In this document: in pieces, positions 18,608 through 26,967 of the stretch
Numbering within the stretch: the stretch's first letter is position 1
Layout of the letters: each line of letters starts with the position of its first letter
Origin: Candidatus Planktophila vernalis
GTDB lineage: Bacteria; Actinomycetota; Actinomycetes; Nanopelagicales; Nanopelagicaceae
Assembly (NCBI RefSeq): GCF_002288185.1
Contig: NZ_CP016776.1
Coordinates: 1,054,001-1,118,000, forward strand
Length of the DNA stretch: 64,000 nucleotides
Direction: 5' to 3'
Made by a program: the position numbers and the translations under genes
Notes under the pieces: generated by a model
Databases searched by the model: none
Told to the model about the DNA's origin: nothing
Seen by the model: only the letters and a program-made list of their open reading frames with translations

Positions 18608-19734
18608 TTGCTCTCCGGAGAAATACCTAGGCGAACACCCACTAGAGATTTACTTCGCTTAACGAGAATTTCTGCAATCGCAAGAATTGACTGCGCAGAA
18701 TCAGAATCAGGTGCAGCTTGAACTAGCGGTACTCCATCATCGCCACCGGTTCTAAGCTCTGGATTAAAGGCGATCTTGCCAAGAAGCGGAACATCGATGC
18801 CAACAAGTGCCGATAAGCGCCTTGAGGTTTCCTCACCGCCACCAGAACCAAAGAGTGCAATCTTCTCACCGCATGTTGGGCAGCCATATTCAGACATGTT
18901 TTCAATAACACCGATAACACGTTGATGAATTTGGTGCGCAATTCTCCCTGCACGTTCTGCAACCTCGGCTGCAGCAATTTGAGGTGTTGTTACTACAACT
19001 ATCTCTGAGTTTGGAATCAGCTGTCCTAGAGAAATTGCTAAATCGCCAGTGCCAGGAGGTAGATCAATGAGCAAAACATCTAGATCACCCCAGTGAGCAT
19101 CTGAAAGAAGTTGCTCGAGCACGCGGTGTAATAGTGGCCCACGATAAGCAACTGGATCTGAGCGCTCTGGCTTAAACATCTCCATTGAAACTACTTTTAC
19201 GCCAAAAGACTCCAGTGGGATAAAGAGCTGATCAATAGCAGTTGGTCGCTGACCCATTAAACCCATCAAACGAGGGATTGAGTGACCATAGACATCTGCA
19301 TCTAAAATTCCAACGCGTAAACCTTTTTTAGCAAATGCAACTCCAAGGTTTGCAGTCACAGATGACTTTCCAACACCACCTTTTCCAGAAGCAATGCCAA
19401 TAACTCGTGTCAGGGATTCTGGTTGGGCAAAGGTAATTGTTTTTTCACGGCCACCACGAACCACTTTTTTAACATAATCACGTTGCTCTTGTGACATGAC
19501 TCCAAAAGCTAATTCAACGCTCTTCACGCCTTCGACATTCTTTAGGGCCGTAGTGATATCACCACGTAGTCGATCTTGCATTGGACAACCAGAAATCGTT
19601 AACAAAACTTTAATACTCACGTCGCCGTTGACCTCAGTGAGCTCTTCAACCATTCCAAGTTCAGTTATAGAACGATGGAGTTCTGGATCCTGAACCTTTG
19701 AGAGTGCAACATTGAGTGAATCGATTAAGTTCAT
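18604..19734 (-). CDS. mrp: Mrp/NBP35-type iron-sulfur carrier P-loop ATPase
   Basis: Iron-sulfur cluster carrier of 376 residues. Residues 1-85 form a MIP18 (DUF59) domain with the ISGCPMQ motif; then comes a P-loop with the deviant Walker A SGKGGVGKSS (about 115-124), DADVYGHS, LIDLPPGTGD (about 222) and the cluster-binding CPTC (about 285). It loads or ferries Fe-S clusters to apo-proteins such as ferredoxin or WhiB. Same neighbourhood as mycobacterial mrp (Rv1229c) near tatB and htrA. Overlaps the tatB stop by 4 bases. Confidence 0.93.
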   Translation of the reverse strand: MNLIDSLNVALSKVQDPELHRSITELGMVEELTEVNGDVSIKVLLTISGCPMQDRLRGDITTALKNVEGVKSVELAFGVMSQEQRDYVKKVVRGGREKTITFAQPESLTRVIGIASGKGGVGKSSVTANLGVAFAKKGLRVGILDADVYGHSIPRLMGLMGQRPTAIDQLFIPLESFGVKVVSMEMFKPERSDPVAYRGPLLHRVLEQLLSDAHWGDLDVLLIDLPPGTGDLAISLGQLIPNSEIVVVTTPQIAAAEVAERAGRIAHQIHQRVIGVIENMSEYGCPTCGEKIALFGSGGGEETSRRLSALVGIDVPLLGKIAFNPELRTGGDDGVPLVQAAPDSDSAQSILAIAEILVKRSKSLVGVRLGISPESN

Positions 19735-20036
19735 ATGAGGTCTGGGTCAATCTTTGCAGTTGGTCGTTTTGGTTTTGTCGCTGGAGTTTCATCCAATAAA
19801 TCACCCAACTGTTTTTTAACAAAAGTCTTTGGATGTAGATCTGCTGGCTGAAGATTTTCAAAGCCAGGTCCTAAGTTCTCTCGAAGTTCAGCAGTTGCTG
19901 TCTGTGACAAGGTGCGAACCTTCTTAACCCACTTTGCAGCCTCTGCAGCAGCCTTTGGAAGTCGCTCTGGACCCAGCAAAAGCATTCCCACAATAGCCAG
20001 GCCGAGAATTTCACCCGCGCCGAGATCAAAGAACAT
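19731..20036 (-). CDS. tatB: Sec-independent protein translocase TatB
   Basis: TatA/B family protein of 101 residues. A single N-terminal membrane helix (about 5-21, ending at the hinge LLGPERLP) is followed by an amphipathic helix AAAEAAKWVKKVRTL and a charged tail. The GPERLP hinge and length favour TatB over TatA. It should form the twin-arginine substrate receptor with TatC, which is not in this window. The ATG has TAGGCT six bases upstream and no Shine-Dalgarno, so this probably starts the operon tatB-mrp-EamA-PHP-marC. Confidence 0.9.
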   Translation of the reverse strand: MFFDLGAGEILGLAIVGMLLLGPERLPKAAAEAAKWVKKVRTLSQTATAELRENLGPGFENLQPADLHPKTFVKKQLGDLLDETPATKPKRPTAKIDPDLI

Positions 20037-20042
20037 AGCGAA

Positions 20043-20048
20043 AGCCTA
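20043..20048 (-). promoter_or_regulatory. -10 element of leaderless tatB promoter
   Basis: TAGGCT on the minus strand with 6 bases to the ATG at 20036; no Shine-Dalgarno. Confidence 0.55.
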
Positions 20049-20064
20049 CCTGCTAAATCGGTCT

Positions 20065-21195
20065 CTAGTTATTGCCAGCTACCAAGGTAACGGTGACCGT
20101 GACCTCTTTATTATCTCGGATATAAGTCAGGGTGACCTTATCCCCCACATTCATAGCGCGTATGGCAACAATTAATTGTTCAGGGGAATCAATGGCCTTA
20201 TTTTCAAATTTGATGATTAAGTCACCCGCACGAATTCCAGCTTTAGCTGCTGGTCCGCCAGGCAAAATAGATGTGCCCGAATTAGCAACAAGTGCACCAA
20301 CTCCACTGTAATTCATATCCAATGAAACGCCTAAGAACGGATATGTTGCTTTACCAGATTTAATCAATTGATCCGCAGTTTTTCTCGTTTGATTAATTGG
20401 AATTGCAAAACCCAAACCAATGGAACCGGTCTGTGACACTGAACCAAGGGTTGCGATTGCTGAATTAACGCCAATGACCGCCCCCGTTGCATCAACTAGT
20501 GGGCCGCCAGAATTTCCTGGGTTGATTGCAGCATCAGTTTGTAGTGCATTAATGAATGAGCTTCCAGAACCAGAATCACCAGCAGTTACAGGTCGATCCT
20601 TAGCGCTAATAATTCCAAGTGTCACAGTGCCTGAGAGTCCAAGCGGTGAACCAATTGCAATCACTGAGTCTCCGACAGCAACTTTGTCACTGTCTCCAAA
20701 CTCAAGTGCCGGCAGATTTGTGGCACTGATTTTTATAACCGCTAAATCATAAGAAGCATCACGACCAATGATGGTCGCGCTGTAGATATCACCATTGTTT
20801 AAGGTAACTCGTATTGCACCATTTCCGTTACCGACACTGGCAATAACATGATTATTGGTCAGGATGTAACCATTGCTATCGAAAATAAAACCGGAACCAG
20901 TTCCCCCACGACCTGTTGCTGAGCGAGTATTAACAGAAACAACTGAGGGCAAAACTCTGGCAGCAATACCTGCAACAGAATCTGGTGCACGCTCGATTGT
21001 GCTGGAAGAATTAACAATGTTGGCAGAATTAAAAATAGTTCCACCTGTAGCTGTAACTCCTAGAAAACCACCAAGGCAACTTGCCAGTAACGCGATGATA
21101 AATACCTTGCCTCGCGAGCTCTTGCTTGGCGCACTTGTTTCCCACCAAGGTCGAACACTGTGGGTTACCTTTTGTCTAGGAAAAATCATGTTCAT
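20065..21195 (-). CDS. htrA: HtrA-type membrane serine protease with PDZ domain
   Basis: Protein quality-control protease of 376 residues. A short cytosolic N-terminus, one membrane helix (about 29-50), a Ser-rich linker, a trypsin-like domain with catalytic His in TNNHV, Asp in YDLAVIKI and Ser in NPGNSGGPL, and a C-terminal PDZ domain (about 275-370, with the FLGVSL and AGIRAGD signatures). It acts outside the membrane, cutting or refolding damaged proteins. Similar placement next to tatB and an O-methyltransferase is seen in mycobacteria (Rv1220c-Rv1224). It follows the O-methyltransferase gene by 6 bases; AGGAAG precedes the ATG. Confidence 0.93.
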   Translation of the reverse strand: MNMIFPRQKVTHSVRPWWETSAPSKSSRGKVFIIALLASCLGGFLGVTATGGTIFNSANIVNSSSTIERAPDSVAGIAARVLPSVVSVNTRSATGRGGTGSGFIFDSNGYILTNNHVIASVGNGNGAIRVTLNNGDIYSATIIGRDASYDLAVIKISATNLPALEFGDSDKVAVGDSVIAIGSPLGLSGTVTLGIISAKDRPVTAGDSGSGSSFINALQTDAAINPGNSGGPLVDATGAVIGVNSAIATLGSVSQTGSIGLGFAIPINQTRKTADQLIKSGKATYPFLGVSLDMNYSGVGALVANSGTSILPGGPAAKAGIRAGDLIIKFENKAIDSPEQLIVAIRAMNVGDKVTLTYIRDNKEVTVTVTLVAGNN

Positions 21196-21201
21196 ATCTT
21201 C

Positions 21202-21828
21202 CTATAACTTTGTTGCAACTAACAAACCATCGCCAGTTGGAAGCAAGGTACTCACCCAATGCTCTGTGTCATTTTTAATGATTTTCCCAGCATCGCGAAG
21301 TGCCACAGTTTTAGGGTCTCTCTGAGCTGGATCGTTGACCTTTGAGCCTCCAAAAAAGCTATCAATAACCATTGCCCCGCCACTTCGTAAAATGCGATGC
21401 GCTTCACTGATTACAAAGGCTAGATCTTGAGGATCATGGCGGACTACAACTAAGTCATAAGCTCTATCAGTTAACTTTGAAATAACATCTAGAACTGAGT
21501 TGGTAATTAATCTGTAGCGAGTAGGAGAAATCTCTGCATCAGCAAATGCCAACTTTGCAATCTGTGTATGTTCCATTTCATCATCTATAGAAGTTAGAGT
21601 ACCGCTAGCCAACATGCCATCTAGCAACCACAGACTTCCAACACCTGAGCCTGTTCCAATTTCAACGACTGATTGCGCGGAGAGTGTAAAAGCTAAATGC
21701 TTGAGATAAGCACCTACACCTGGTGTGACATCGTGTGCACCAATTTCAACGCCGCGAGCACGTGCATAGGTTTTGAATGGATCTTCAGTTATAAAGCTTT
21801 CTGCATATGAATGAGGATCTATTTTCAT
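21202..21828 (-). CDS. O-methyltransferase (Rv1220c-like)
   Basis: SAM-dependent methyltransferase of 208 residues. The SAM-binding motif VEIGTGSGVGSLWLLDGM (about 55-72) and the acidic end of beta-2 (TSIDDEMEH) are plain, followed by YDLVVVRHD. It belongs to the COG4122 group of cation-dependent O-methyltransferases; substrate unknown. The gene starts at an ATG overlapping the pepA stop by 4 bases and is followed by htrA, so the three are cotranscribed from the leaderless pepA promoter. Confidence 0.88.
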   Translation of the reverse strand: MKIDPHSYAESFITEDPFKTYARARGVEIGAHDVTPGVGAYLKHLAFTLSAQSVVEIGTGSGVGSLWLLDGMLASGTLTSIDDEMEHTQIAKLAFADAEISPTRYRLITNSVLDVISKLTDRAYDLVVVRHDPQDLAFVISEAHRILRSGGAMVIDSFFGGSKVNDPAQRDPKTVALRDAGKIIKNDTEHWVSTLLPTGDGLLVATKL

Positions 21829-23315
21829 TTAAGATTCATAATCCACTGAGTTAACAAGCGAACCCCATATCCAGTTCCACCTTTAGGATTCTCTCCTGCA
21901 TCAGCTTCACTTCGTGCAGGGCCAGCAATATCTAAGTGAACCCAACGGCGATTGCCAGCAAAGTGTTCTAGGAAAAGTGCTGCAATAATTGAGCCCCCAG
22001 AGTATTTTATTTTTTTAGCTATATTATTGAAATCAGCCACATCACTTGCAAGAGCATCTCTATAGTCATCAACTAGTGGCATATGCCAGACTCGATCACC
22101 AGATTCAATTCCTGCAAACTCCAAATCACGTGCAAGTTGCTCATCTCGCGTATACATCGCGGCATGCTGCTTACCAAGTCCTAGGGTTGCTGATCCAGTT
22201 AAAGTTGCAATATCTACCAAATAATCAGGATCTAAGTTTTTATCGGCATATGCCAAGCCATCAGCTAGAACTAAACGTCCCTCTGCATCAGTATCAGTTA
22301 CTTCAACAGTTGTTCCGCCATAGTGAGTAATAACATCACTTGGACGCTGGGCGGTGCCTGAAAATGCGTTCTCAGCACACATCATTAACGCTGTGACGCG
22401 AATATTTGGTTGCAATTCCTCCAGCGCAGTTAGCGTTGCCAGAATTACCGCCGCTCCTGTCATGTCACTTTTCATTGGGATCATCAAGTCATAAGGGCGT
22501 TTGAGAACTATTCCACCAGTGTCATAGGTGATTCCTTTGCCCACTAATACAACGTGCGGAAGGGCATTAATCGCGTTTTTCTTCTTTGAAGGCGCGTACC
22601 CAACTTCAATAAAACGTGGTCCAGGTTTGGGAGATGAATTACCAACAGCTCGCAATCCACCAAATTCTTTGAGTTCTTTTCCAGCAAGTACTTTTACTGT
22701 GAGCCCGGTTCCTTTGGCGAATTCTTGGGCTTTTGTAGCCATCCACGCAGGATTCTTAATATTAGAAGGCGTATGCACCAAATCACGAGCGCGCGTAATT
22801 GCTTTCGAAATAGCGATAGCAACATCTATAACCTCTTTTTCATTTGTAGCTACTAGGAAATTTGGCTTACCTGCAGGCTCTCCAGTTTTGAGATTCCAAA
22901 GGTAGGCACCTAATGTCAGAGCGATTGCATGTGCTTTAACGTCTTTACTATTCATTGCACATGCAGAGTAGACGGTGGTGTTCTTGCCACGAACTTTTCT
23001 AGCAATTGTTGTGGCGGCAATACGAAGTGATGCAGTTGATGAATCACCAACTCCAACTAGAAATATACGATCTGTTTGGGCATCCTGTGAACTAACAGGA
23101 ATTTCAAATAATTCCCCCGATTTGTAAGTGGGAGAAAAGAATGACAGCTCATCCAAAAGGTTGATTTCAAAAAACTTTTCAATATCCTGAACTAGATTGC
23201 CAGGAGCAGAAAATGAAACAACTCCTTCTGAATCTTTAGCAAAAGCGAGCGCAATTGAATCAGCGCTAGTGGCTATTGAGAGTTGAGGCTTGGCAGCTTT
23301 AAGTGTCCAGAACAT
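21825..23315 (-). CDS. pepA: Leucyl aminopeptidase (M17 family)
   Basis: Cytosolic dizinc aminopeptidase of 496 residues that removes N-terminal residues from peptides. The C-terminal catalytic domain shows LVGKGITYDTGG (metal-binding Lys/Asp, about 255) and the signature VTDTDAEGRLVLADGLAY (about 345). The N-terminal half is the variable macro-like domain. The ATG at 23315 has TAGCCT seven bases upstream, the leaderless arrangement. It heads an operon with the O-methyltransferase and htrA. Context with a protease suggests peptide recycling, but pepA is a general house-keeping gene. Confidence 0.93.
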   Translation of the reverse strand: MFWTLKAAKPQLSIATSADSIALAFAKDSEGVVSFSAPGNLVQDIEKFFEINLLDELSFFSPTYKSGELFEIPVSSQDAQTDRIFLVGVGDSSTASLRIAATTIARKVRGKNTTVYSACAMNSKDVKAHAIALTLGAYLWNLKTGEPAGKPNFLVATNEKEVIDVAIAISKAITRARDLVHTPSNIKNPAWMATKAQEFAKGTGLTVKVLAGKELKEFGGLRAVGNSSPKPGPRFIEVGYAPSKKKNAINALPHVVLVGKGITYDTGGIVLKRPYDLMIPMKSDMTGAAVILATLTALEELQPNIRVTALMMCAENAFSGTAQRPSDVITHYGGTTVEVTDTDAEGRLVLADGLAYADKNLDPDYLVDIATLTGSATLGLGKQHAAMYTRDEQLARDLEFAGIESGDRVWHMPLVDDYRDALASDVADFNNIAKKIKYSGGSIIAALFLEHFAGNRRWVHLDIAGPARSEADAGENPKGGTGYGVRLLTQWIMNLK

Positions 23316-23322
23316 GCGTTGA

Positions 23323-23328
23323 AGGCTA
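23323..23328 (-). promoter_or_regulatory. -10 element of leaderless pepA promoter
   Basis: TAGCCT on the minus strand with 7 bases to the ATG at 23315; no Shine-Dalgarno. Confidence 0.55.
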
Positions 23329-23343
23329 TCGCCTGTTAGTGAT

Positions 23344-23523
23344 TTACTTCTTAACTAATGCAACCGCGGCATGAAGTGCGGCGCTGAGATTATTAGCTTC
23401 TTCAGAGTTGAGTTCGACGACTAGGCGTCCGCCACCCTCTAGTGGAATTCGCATCACAAGTGAGCGAGCCTCTTTAGTGACCTCCATTGGACCATCACCG
23501 GTACGAGGTTTCATGGCTGCCAT
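23344..23523 (-). CDS. DUF3117 small conserved protein
   Basis: A 59-residue protein, one of the most conserved small proteins of actinobacteria. It begins MAAMKPRTGDGPMEVTKE, continues with an RIPLEGGGRLVVEL beta hairpin and ends in a short helix. AAGGAG lies upstream of the ATG at 23523, so unlike its neighbours this gene uses a Shine-Dalgarno. No function is known. It sits between pepA and the sigma-region-4 gene, the same general neighbourhood as in mycobacteria (Rv1211 area). Confidence 0.92.
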   Translation of the reverse strand: MAAMKPRTGDGPMEVTKEARSLVMRIPLEGGGRLVVELNSEEANNLSAALHAAVALVKK

Positions 23524-23609
23524 GTGGGGACTCCTTTAAAGATGGACGAGGAAAGTTCAAGAGGAGAAGTATCTCGCATTTAGAGCACAAGCGCGAAATC
23601 GAGAAGGCG

Positions 23610-23801
23610 TTAAAAGCCTAGAACCGCGCTCAATCTGGCTTTTCCAGCCGAAATGACAGCATCAACTGCGCGCTCTGGCACCTGAAGCGTTAGGGCAATC
23701 TCACTCGGTGACATCTGGCGCATGTAATGCAAGGTCAAGATGATCCGCTCTTCTTCAGGCAGCGAGGCCAGCACCTGGGCCAATGTTGGGGACTCGCTCA
23801 T
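23610..23801 (-). CDS. Stand-alone sigma-70 region 4-like DNA-binding protein
   Basis: Protein of 63 residues that consists of little more than a sigma region 4 helix-turn-helix: LASLPEEERIILTLHYMRQ followed by SPSEIALTLQVPERAVDAVI and a final KARLS. There is no region 2, so it cannot melt a promoter on its own. It may act as a small regulator or sigma mimic that contacts DNA or the polymerase flap. Its ATG has TAGCCT seven bases upstream (leaderless). Similar short proteins occur next to DUF3117 in other actinobacteria as far as I recall, but none has an established role. Confidence 0.8.
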   Translation of the reverse strand: MSESPTLAQVLASLPEEERIILTLHYMRQMSPSEIALTLQVPERAVDAVISAGKARLSAVLGF

Positions 23802-23808
23802 GGTTATA

Positions 23809-23814
23809 AGGCTA
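23809..23814 (-). promoter_or_regulatory. -10 element of leaderless promoter for the sigma-region-4 gene
   Basis: TAGCCT on the minus strand with 7 bases to the ATG at 23801; no Shine-Dalgarno. Confidence 0.55.
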
Positions 23815-23848
23815 CTGGCTCTTAACGCCTATGCGGGTGAGGATGCTC

Positions 23849-24274
23849 TCAGCGGAATGTTCGTGCAAAGCGGGATAAAGAGATTCGCACACCAATATAG
23901 AGCGCAGGAAGCATCGCCAAGAAGAGTACGCGCGGAGCTATTACTTCTTCAGACCAGTCAAAGATTGTTGTATCTGAAGAGATTTCACGTAAATGAAATC
24001 TGCCTGTTCCTTTGATTATTTTGCCGGTATGGAGCACATCGCATGTGTGTGGAGGCTGCCATGAAGTAACTGTCATTGAATCCAAAACTCCTAATGGACC
24101 AACGCCAGTGAATGCATTAATAGATGTTCCAACGCCTTCTGTGATCTCTGAAGTCACCCAGACTTTAGTCTGAAGCATCCACTCGCCTTGTTTTTCCCAT
24201 TGCGCCAGCGAATCCCAAACTTTTTGTATTGGTGCATTAATTTTTAAAGAAATTGCAATGTGATTACTTGACAT
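23849..24274 (-). CDS. SRPBCC (START-like) family protein
   Basis: About 141 residues with the helix-grip fold of the polyketide cyclase/dehydrase group: ISLKINAPIQKVWDSLAQWEKQGEW at the N-terminus, WQPPHTCDVLHTGKIIKGTG in the middle and a hydrophobic C-terminal helix. Such proteins bind small hydrophobic ligands; no ligand can be named. I choose the ATG at 24274, which overlaps the TAA of the LOG gene by one base (TAATG); longer in-frame starts lie inside that gene. Cotranscribed with LOG. Confidence 0.82.
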   Translation of the reverse strand: MSSNHIAISLKINAPIQKVWDSLAQWEKQGEWMLQTKVWVTSEITEGVGTSINAFTGVGPLGVLDSMTVTSWQPPHTCDVLHTGKIIKGTGRFHLREISSDTTIFDWSEEVIAPRVLFLAMLPALYIGVRISLSRFARTFR

Positions 24275-24804
24275 TAAGAACATGCCTTTAGTGCTTGCGT
24301 TACATCTGTTGTCCAAGAAATTAACTCACGCATTCCCGGCTTAATAAAGTTTTCAACTTCTAGGTGCTCGACTAGTTCATGTAAGGGGTTATAGATTCCA
24401 AATGGATCTAGAATTACAACTGGCTTATTGTGAAACTTTAAATAACGTCCCACCCAAATCTCAAAGAACTCTTCAAGAGTTCCTGCGCCGCCAGGCAATG
24501 TAATAAACGCATCTGCGATATCGGTAATCATCGCCTTGCGCTCACCCATCGTCTCAACGACATGTAGTTCATCGTTATCGTGATCAGCAAATTCAATATC
24601 AACAAGGGCTTGTGGGATAACGCCGATAGTTCGTCCGCCGCCCTGACGAGCTCCCCTAGAAACTGCGCCCATCATTGAAATGTGACCGCCCCCAGTGACT
24701 AATTCCCATGAGTTAGCTGCAATAGCCCCACCGAGTTCAAAGGCAAGGTCTACATACTTAGGGTCAATCGTTGGCGAAGATGAACAAAAGACTGCAATGC
24801 GCAT
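24274..24804 (-). CDS. LOG family (TIGR00730) nucleotide phosphoribohydrolase
   Basis: Rossmann-fold protein of 176 residues. It opens MRIAVFCSSS and contains the GGGHISMMG loop and the signature LPGGAGTLEEFFE (about 100), i.e. PGGxGTxxE. Family members cleave nucleoside 5'-monophosphates to base and ribose-5-phosphate (cytokinin-activating in plants and in M. tuberculosis Rv1205). The ATG at 24804 has TATCCT seven bases upstream; a longer frame has no supporting signal and would run across the dapD promoter. Its reaction complements the nucleoside salvage genes further right. Confidence 0.9.
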   Translation of the reverse strand: MRIAVFCSSSPTIDPKYVDLAFELGGAIAANSWELVTGGGHISMMGAVSRGARQGGGRTIGVIPQALVDIEFADHDNDELHVVETMGERKAMITDIADAFITLPGGAGTLEEFFEIWVGRYLKFHNKPVVILDPFGIYNPLHELVEHLEVENFIKPGMRELISWTTDVTQALKACS

Positions 24805-24811
24805 GCGGGTA

Positions 24812-24817
24812 AGGATA
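24812..24817 (-). promoter_or_regulatory. -10 element of leaderless LOG-gene promoter
   Basis: TATCCT on the minus strand with 7 bases to the ATG at 24804. It lies 5 bases from the oppositely directed dapD -10. Confidence 0.55.
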
Positions 24818-24822
24818 GGGGT

Positions 24823-24828
24823 TAGGCT
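24823..24828 (+). promoter_or_regulatory. -10 element of leaderless dapD promoter
   Basis: TAGGCT with 6 bases to the ATG at 24835; no Shine-Dalgarno. The divergent LOG start codon is 31 bases away. Confidence 0.55.
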
Positions 24829-24834
24829 TAGGAC

Positions 24835-25752
24835 ATGACCACCATTGCATCTGGCCACGGCATTGCAACGATGGCTGCCGGAAAAACTCTTGATGTTTGG
24901 TTTCCAGCGCCGCAACTTGCTTCCTTGTCAGCAACTGTTCCAAATGAACTAAGCGCGTTAGTCGGCAAAGATGATGCTCGCGGAGTGACTCGAGAACTTG
25001 TTGCAGTTGAAATTGATATCACCGCGGCGCCTGTTGATGCAAAAGATGCGTATTTGCGTTTACATCTGTTATCACATCGCTTAGTTAAGCCTCATGGCCT
25101 CTCACTCGAAGGCGTTTTTGGCTTACTCAATAATGTTGTCTGGACAAACTTTGGTCCTTGCGCTGTTGAAGGTTTTGAATTAACTCGAGCACGTCTAAAG
25201 GCTGCGTACGGTCACGTAACTGTTCTTTCTGTCGATAAATTCCCACGCATGGTTGATTACGTAATTCCAAGTGGAGTTCGAATCGCTGATGCTGATCGCG
25301 TAAGACTGGGAGCACACTTAGCTTCTGGCACAACAGTCATGCACGAAGGATTTGTGAATTTCAATGCCGGAACACTTGGAACTTCAATGGTTGAGGGTCG
25401 CATCTCAGCTGGGGTTGTTGTTGGCGATGGCTCAGATATTGGTGGCGGCGCATCCATTATGGGAACGCTCAGTGGTGGAGGAAAAGAAGTTATTTCAATC
25501 GGTGAAAAATCACTTCTGGGCGCAAACTCTGGCTGTGGAATTTCACTCGGTGATAACTGTGTGATTGAAGCTGGAACTTATGTAACAGCTGCTTCAAAAG
25601 TTCGTTTGCCTGATGGAGAGATTGTGAAAGCTGCAGCACTCTCTGGTGGCAATAACTTACTCTTTCGTCGCAATTCACTCGATGGAGCACTTGAAGCAAT
25701 TAACCGCACTGGTACTTGGGGCGGACTTAATTCAATTCTGCACGCTAACTAA
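24835..25752 (+). CDS. dapD: Tetrahydrodipicolinate N-succinyltransferase DapD
   Basis: Trimeric acyltransferase of 305 residues that succinylates tetrahydrodipicolinate in lysine/diaminopimelate synthesis. The N-terminal actinobacterial-type domain (GIATMAAGKTLDVWFPAP) precedes a left-handed beta-helix of hexapeptide repeats (about 155-270: VRLGAHLASGTTVMHEGFV, the GGGASIMGTLSGGG loop). It matches the mycobacterial DapD type (Rv1201c) rather than the proteobacterial one. Partner of dapC at 8830. Its last 21 bases overlap the 3' end of the convergent SpoIID gene. Confidence 0.93.
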   Translation: MTTIASGHGIATMAAGKTLDVWFPAPQLASLSATVPNELSALVGKDDARGVTRELVAVEIDITAAPVDAKDAYLRLHLLSHRLVKPHGLSLEGVFGLLNNVVWTNFGPCAVEGFELTRARLKAAYGHVTVLSVDKFPRMVDYVIPSGVRIADADRVRLGAHLASGTTVMHEGFVNFNAGTLGTSMVEGRISAGVVVGDGSDIGGGASIMGTLSGGGKEVISIGEKSLLGANSGCGISLGDNCVIEAGTYVTAASKVRLPDGEIVKAAALSGGNNLLFRRNSLDGALEAINRTGTWGGLNSILHAN

Positions 25753-26967
25753 GCTAAACCATGCTGAAGGTATTTTAGTTCTACTTCTAAAAGTCTCACC
25801 GCGCAGAGCAACCTTCACGCCAGTACTAGACGTTGCTTGAATCTGAGCAACTGTTCCACTTTCATTCATTCCTAAGATCTCTAAACTCACTACATCAGGC
25901 AAAACAAATGCGGCAGCAATAACGCTCTGTGGTACTTCTCGATTCCAAGTAACAAATCGTGGATTGATAGTGAGGTCCAATGAACCAGGATCATCAACAA
26001 TCTGCGTGTAAGCCCTGGCACTACCCCAGGCATTTATCGAAAGCTCTGTCTTGCCACCTGATGAAGAGGAGAAATAAGCAGTAATTGGCAAACCAGATTG
26101 TGTGATCGTTAAACCCGCAGTTCGCGTTACAACATCTTTCCAAACCACACCGAACTTCTTTTCAATCTCCTTGGCATAACCCAGGAAAGTTTGATCAGAA
26201 ATCGTTCCATATAAATCACAATCACAAGCACTTCTATATACCCCCGCCTTACTCAACGCATAGGTGCGTGAAGCAATTGCTTGCGCTTCAAGTGCGGCAA
26301 TCGGCCAAAAGGATGGCATCTCACTAATACCCCAGAGGTATTCATCAGCTAACCGAACTGAGTTTGTCATTGCAATTCGATATCCCGTTGGGGTTTTAAT
26401 AGCCTTTACTTGAATCTGTCCATATCGAAGTCGCTGAGATACACCTGAGTGATTAACGGATATGACTGTCTCTGGTCCTTCTAAATAGCGAGTGCCAGAC
26501 CAACGAACCGTGAAAACTCTGCTGCGAGGTAGTACTTGTGAAGTTTTCCCATTTGTTATCCGTGGGCTAACCGTTGAACCAATAATTGAGAAACTAATTG
26601 AATCTGCCAAGGAAAATACTGGGATAACGCTTTCACCACCCGCATCACCTTGAATGATTTGAAGCTGTGATCCCTTTAACGTGCTTGAAATCTTTGCGCT
26701 AGAAATGAGGTTTCCAATATTGACTCGTAGAATTTTCGAATCATCTTTTGGTTCAATCTCAACATCCTTATAGAAATACTTAATAATCTGCTCAGCACTT
26801 TGACCAGCATTGGCCATGTAGCGTGCACCCATCTGACTTAAGCCAACGCCATGACCATATCCTGAACCTTGAAATGAAAAGGTTGCAGGTATATCCACTG
26901 CATGTGCAGTGGGAATCAATGTTGAAAAAACTAGCAATAGCGCTAGAAAAGCTTTAGACATCCTCAT
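25732..26967 (-). CDS. SpoIID/LytB-domain secreted protein
   Basis: Exported protein of 411 residues. A signal peptide (about 1-23, AFLALLLVFSTLIPTAHA) is followed by a GSGYGHGVGLSQMGARYMA segment and a SpoIID domain with ALEAQAIASRTYAL and the DQTFLGY/AYFSSSSGGKTE stretch. SpoIID-type enzymes trim denuded peptidoglycan glycan strands; nothing else here suggests sporulation, so a role in wall remodelling is likelier. The start overlaps the stop of the ABC ATPase gene by 14 bases; an ATG two codons later is also possible. Confidence 0.87.
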   Translation of the reverse strand: MRMSKAFLALLLVFSTLIPTAHAVDIPATFSFQGSGYGHGVGLSQMGARYMANAGQSAEQIIKYFYKDVEIEPKDDSKILRVNIGNLISSAKISSTLKGSQLQIIQGDAGGESVIPVFSLADSISFSIIGSTVSPRITNGKTSQVLPRSRVFTVRWSGTRYLEGPETVISVNHSGVSQRLRYGQIQVKAIKTPTGYRIAMTNSVRLADEYLWGISEMPSFWPIAALEAQAIASRTYALSKAGVYRSACDCDLYGTISDQTFLGYAKEIEKKFGVVWKDVVTRTAGLTITQSGLPITAYFSSSSGGKTELSINAWGSARAYTQIVDDPGSLDLTINPRFVTWNREVPQSVIAAAFVLPDVVSLEILGMNESGTVAQIQATSSTGVKVALRGETFRSRTKIPSAWFSLVSVQN

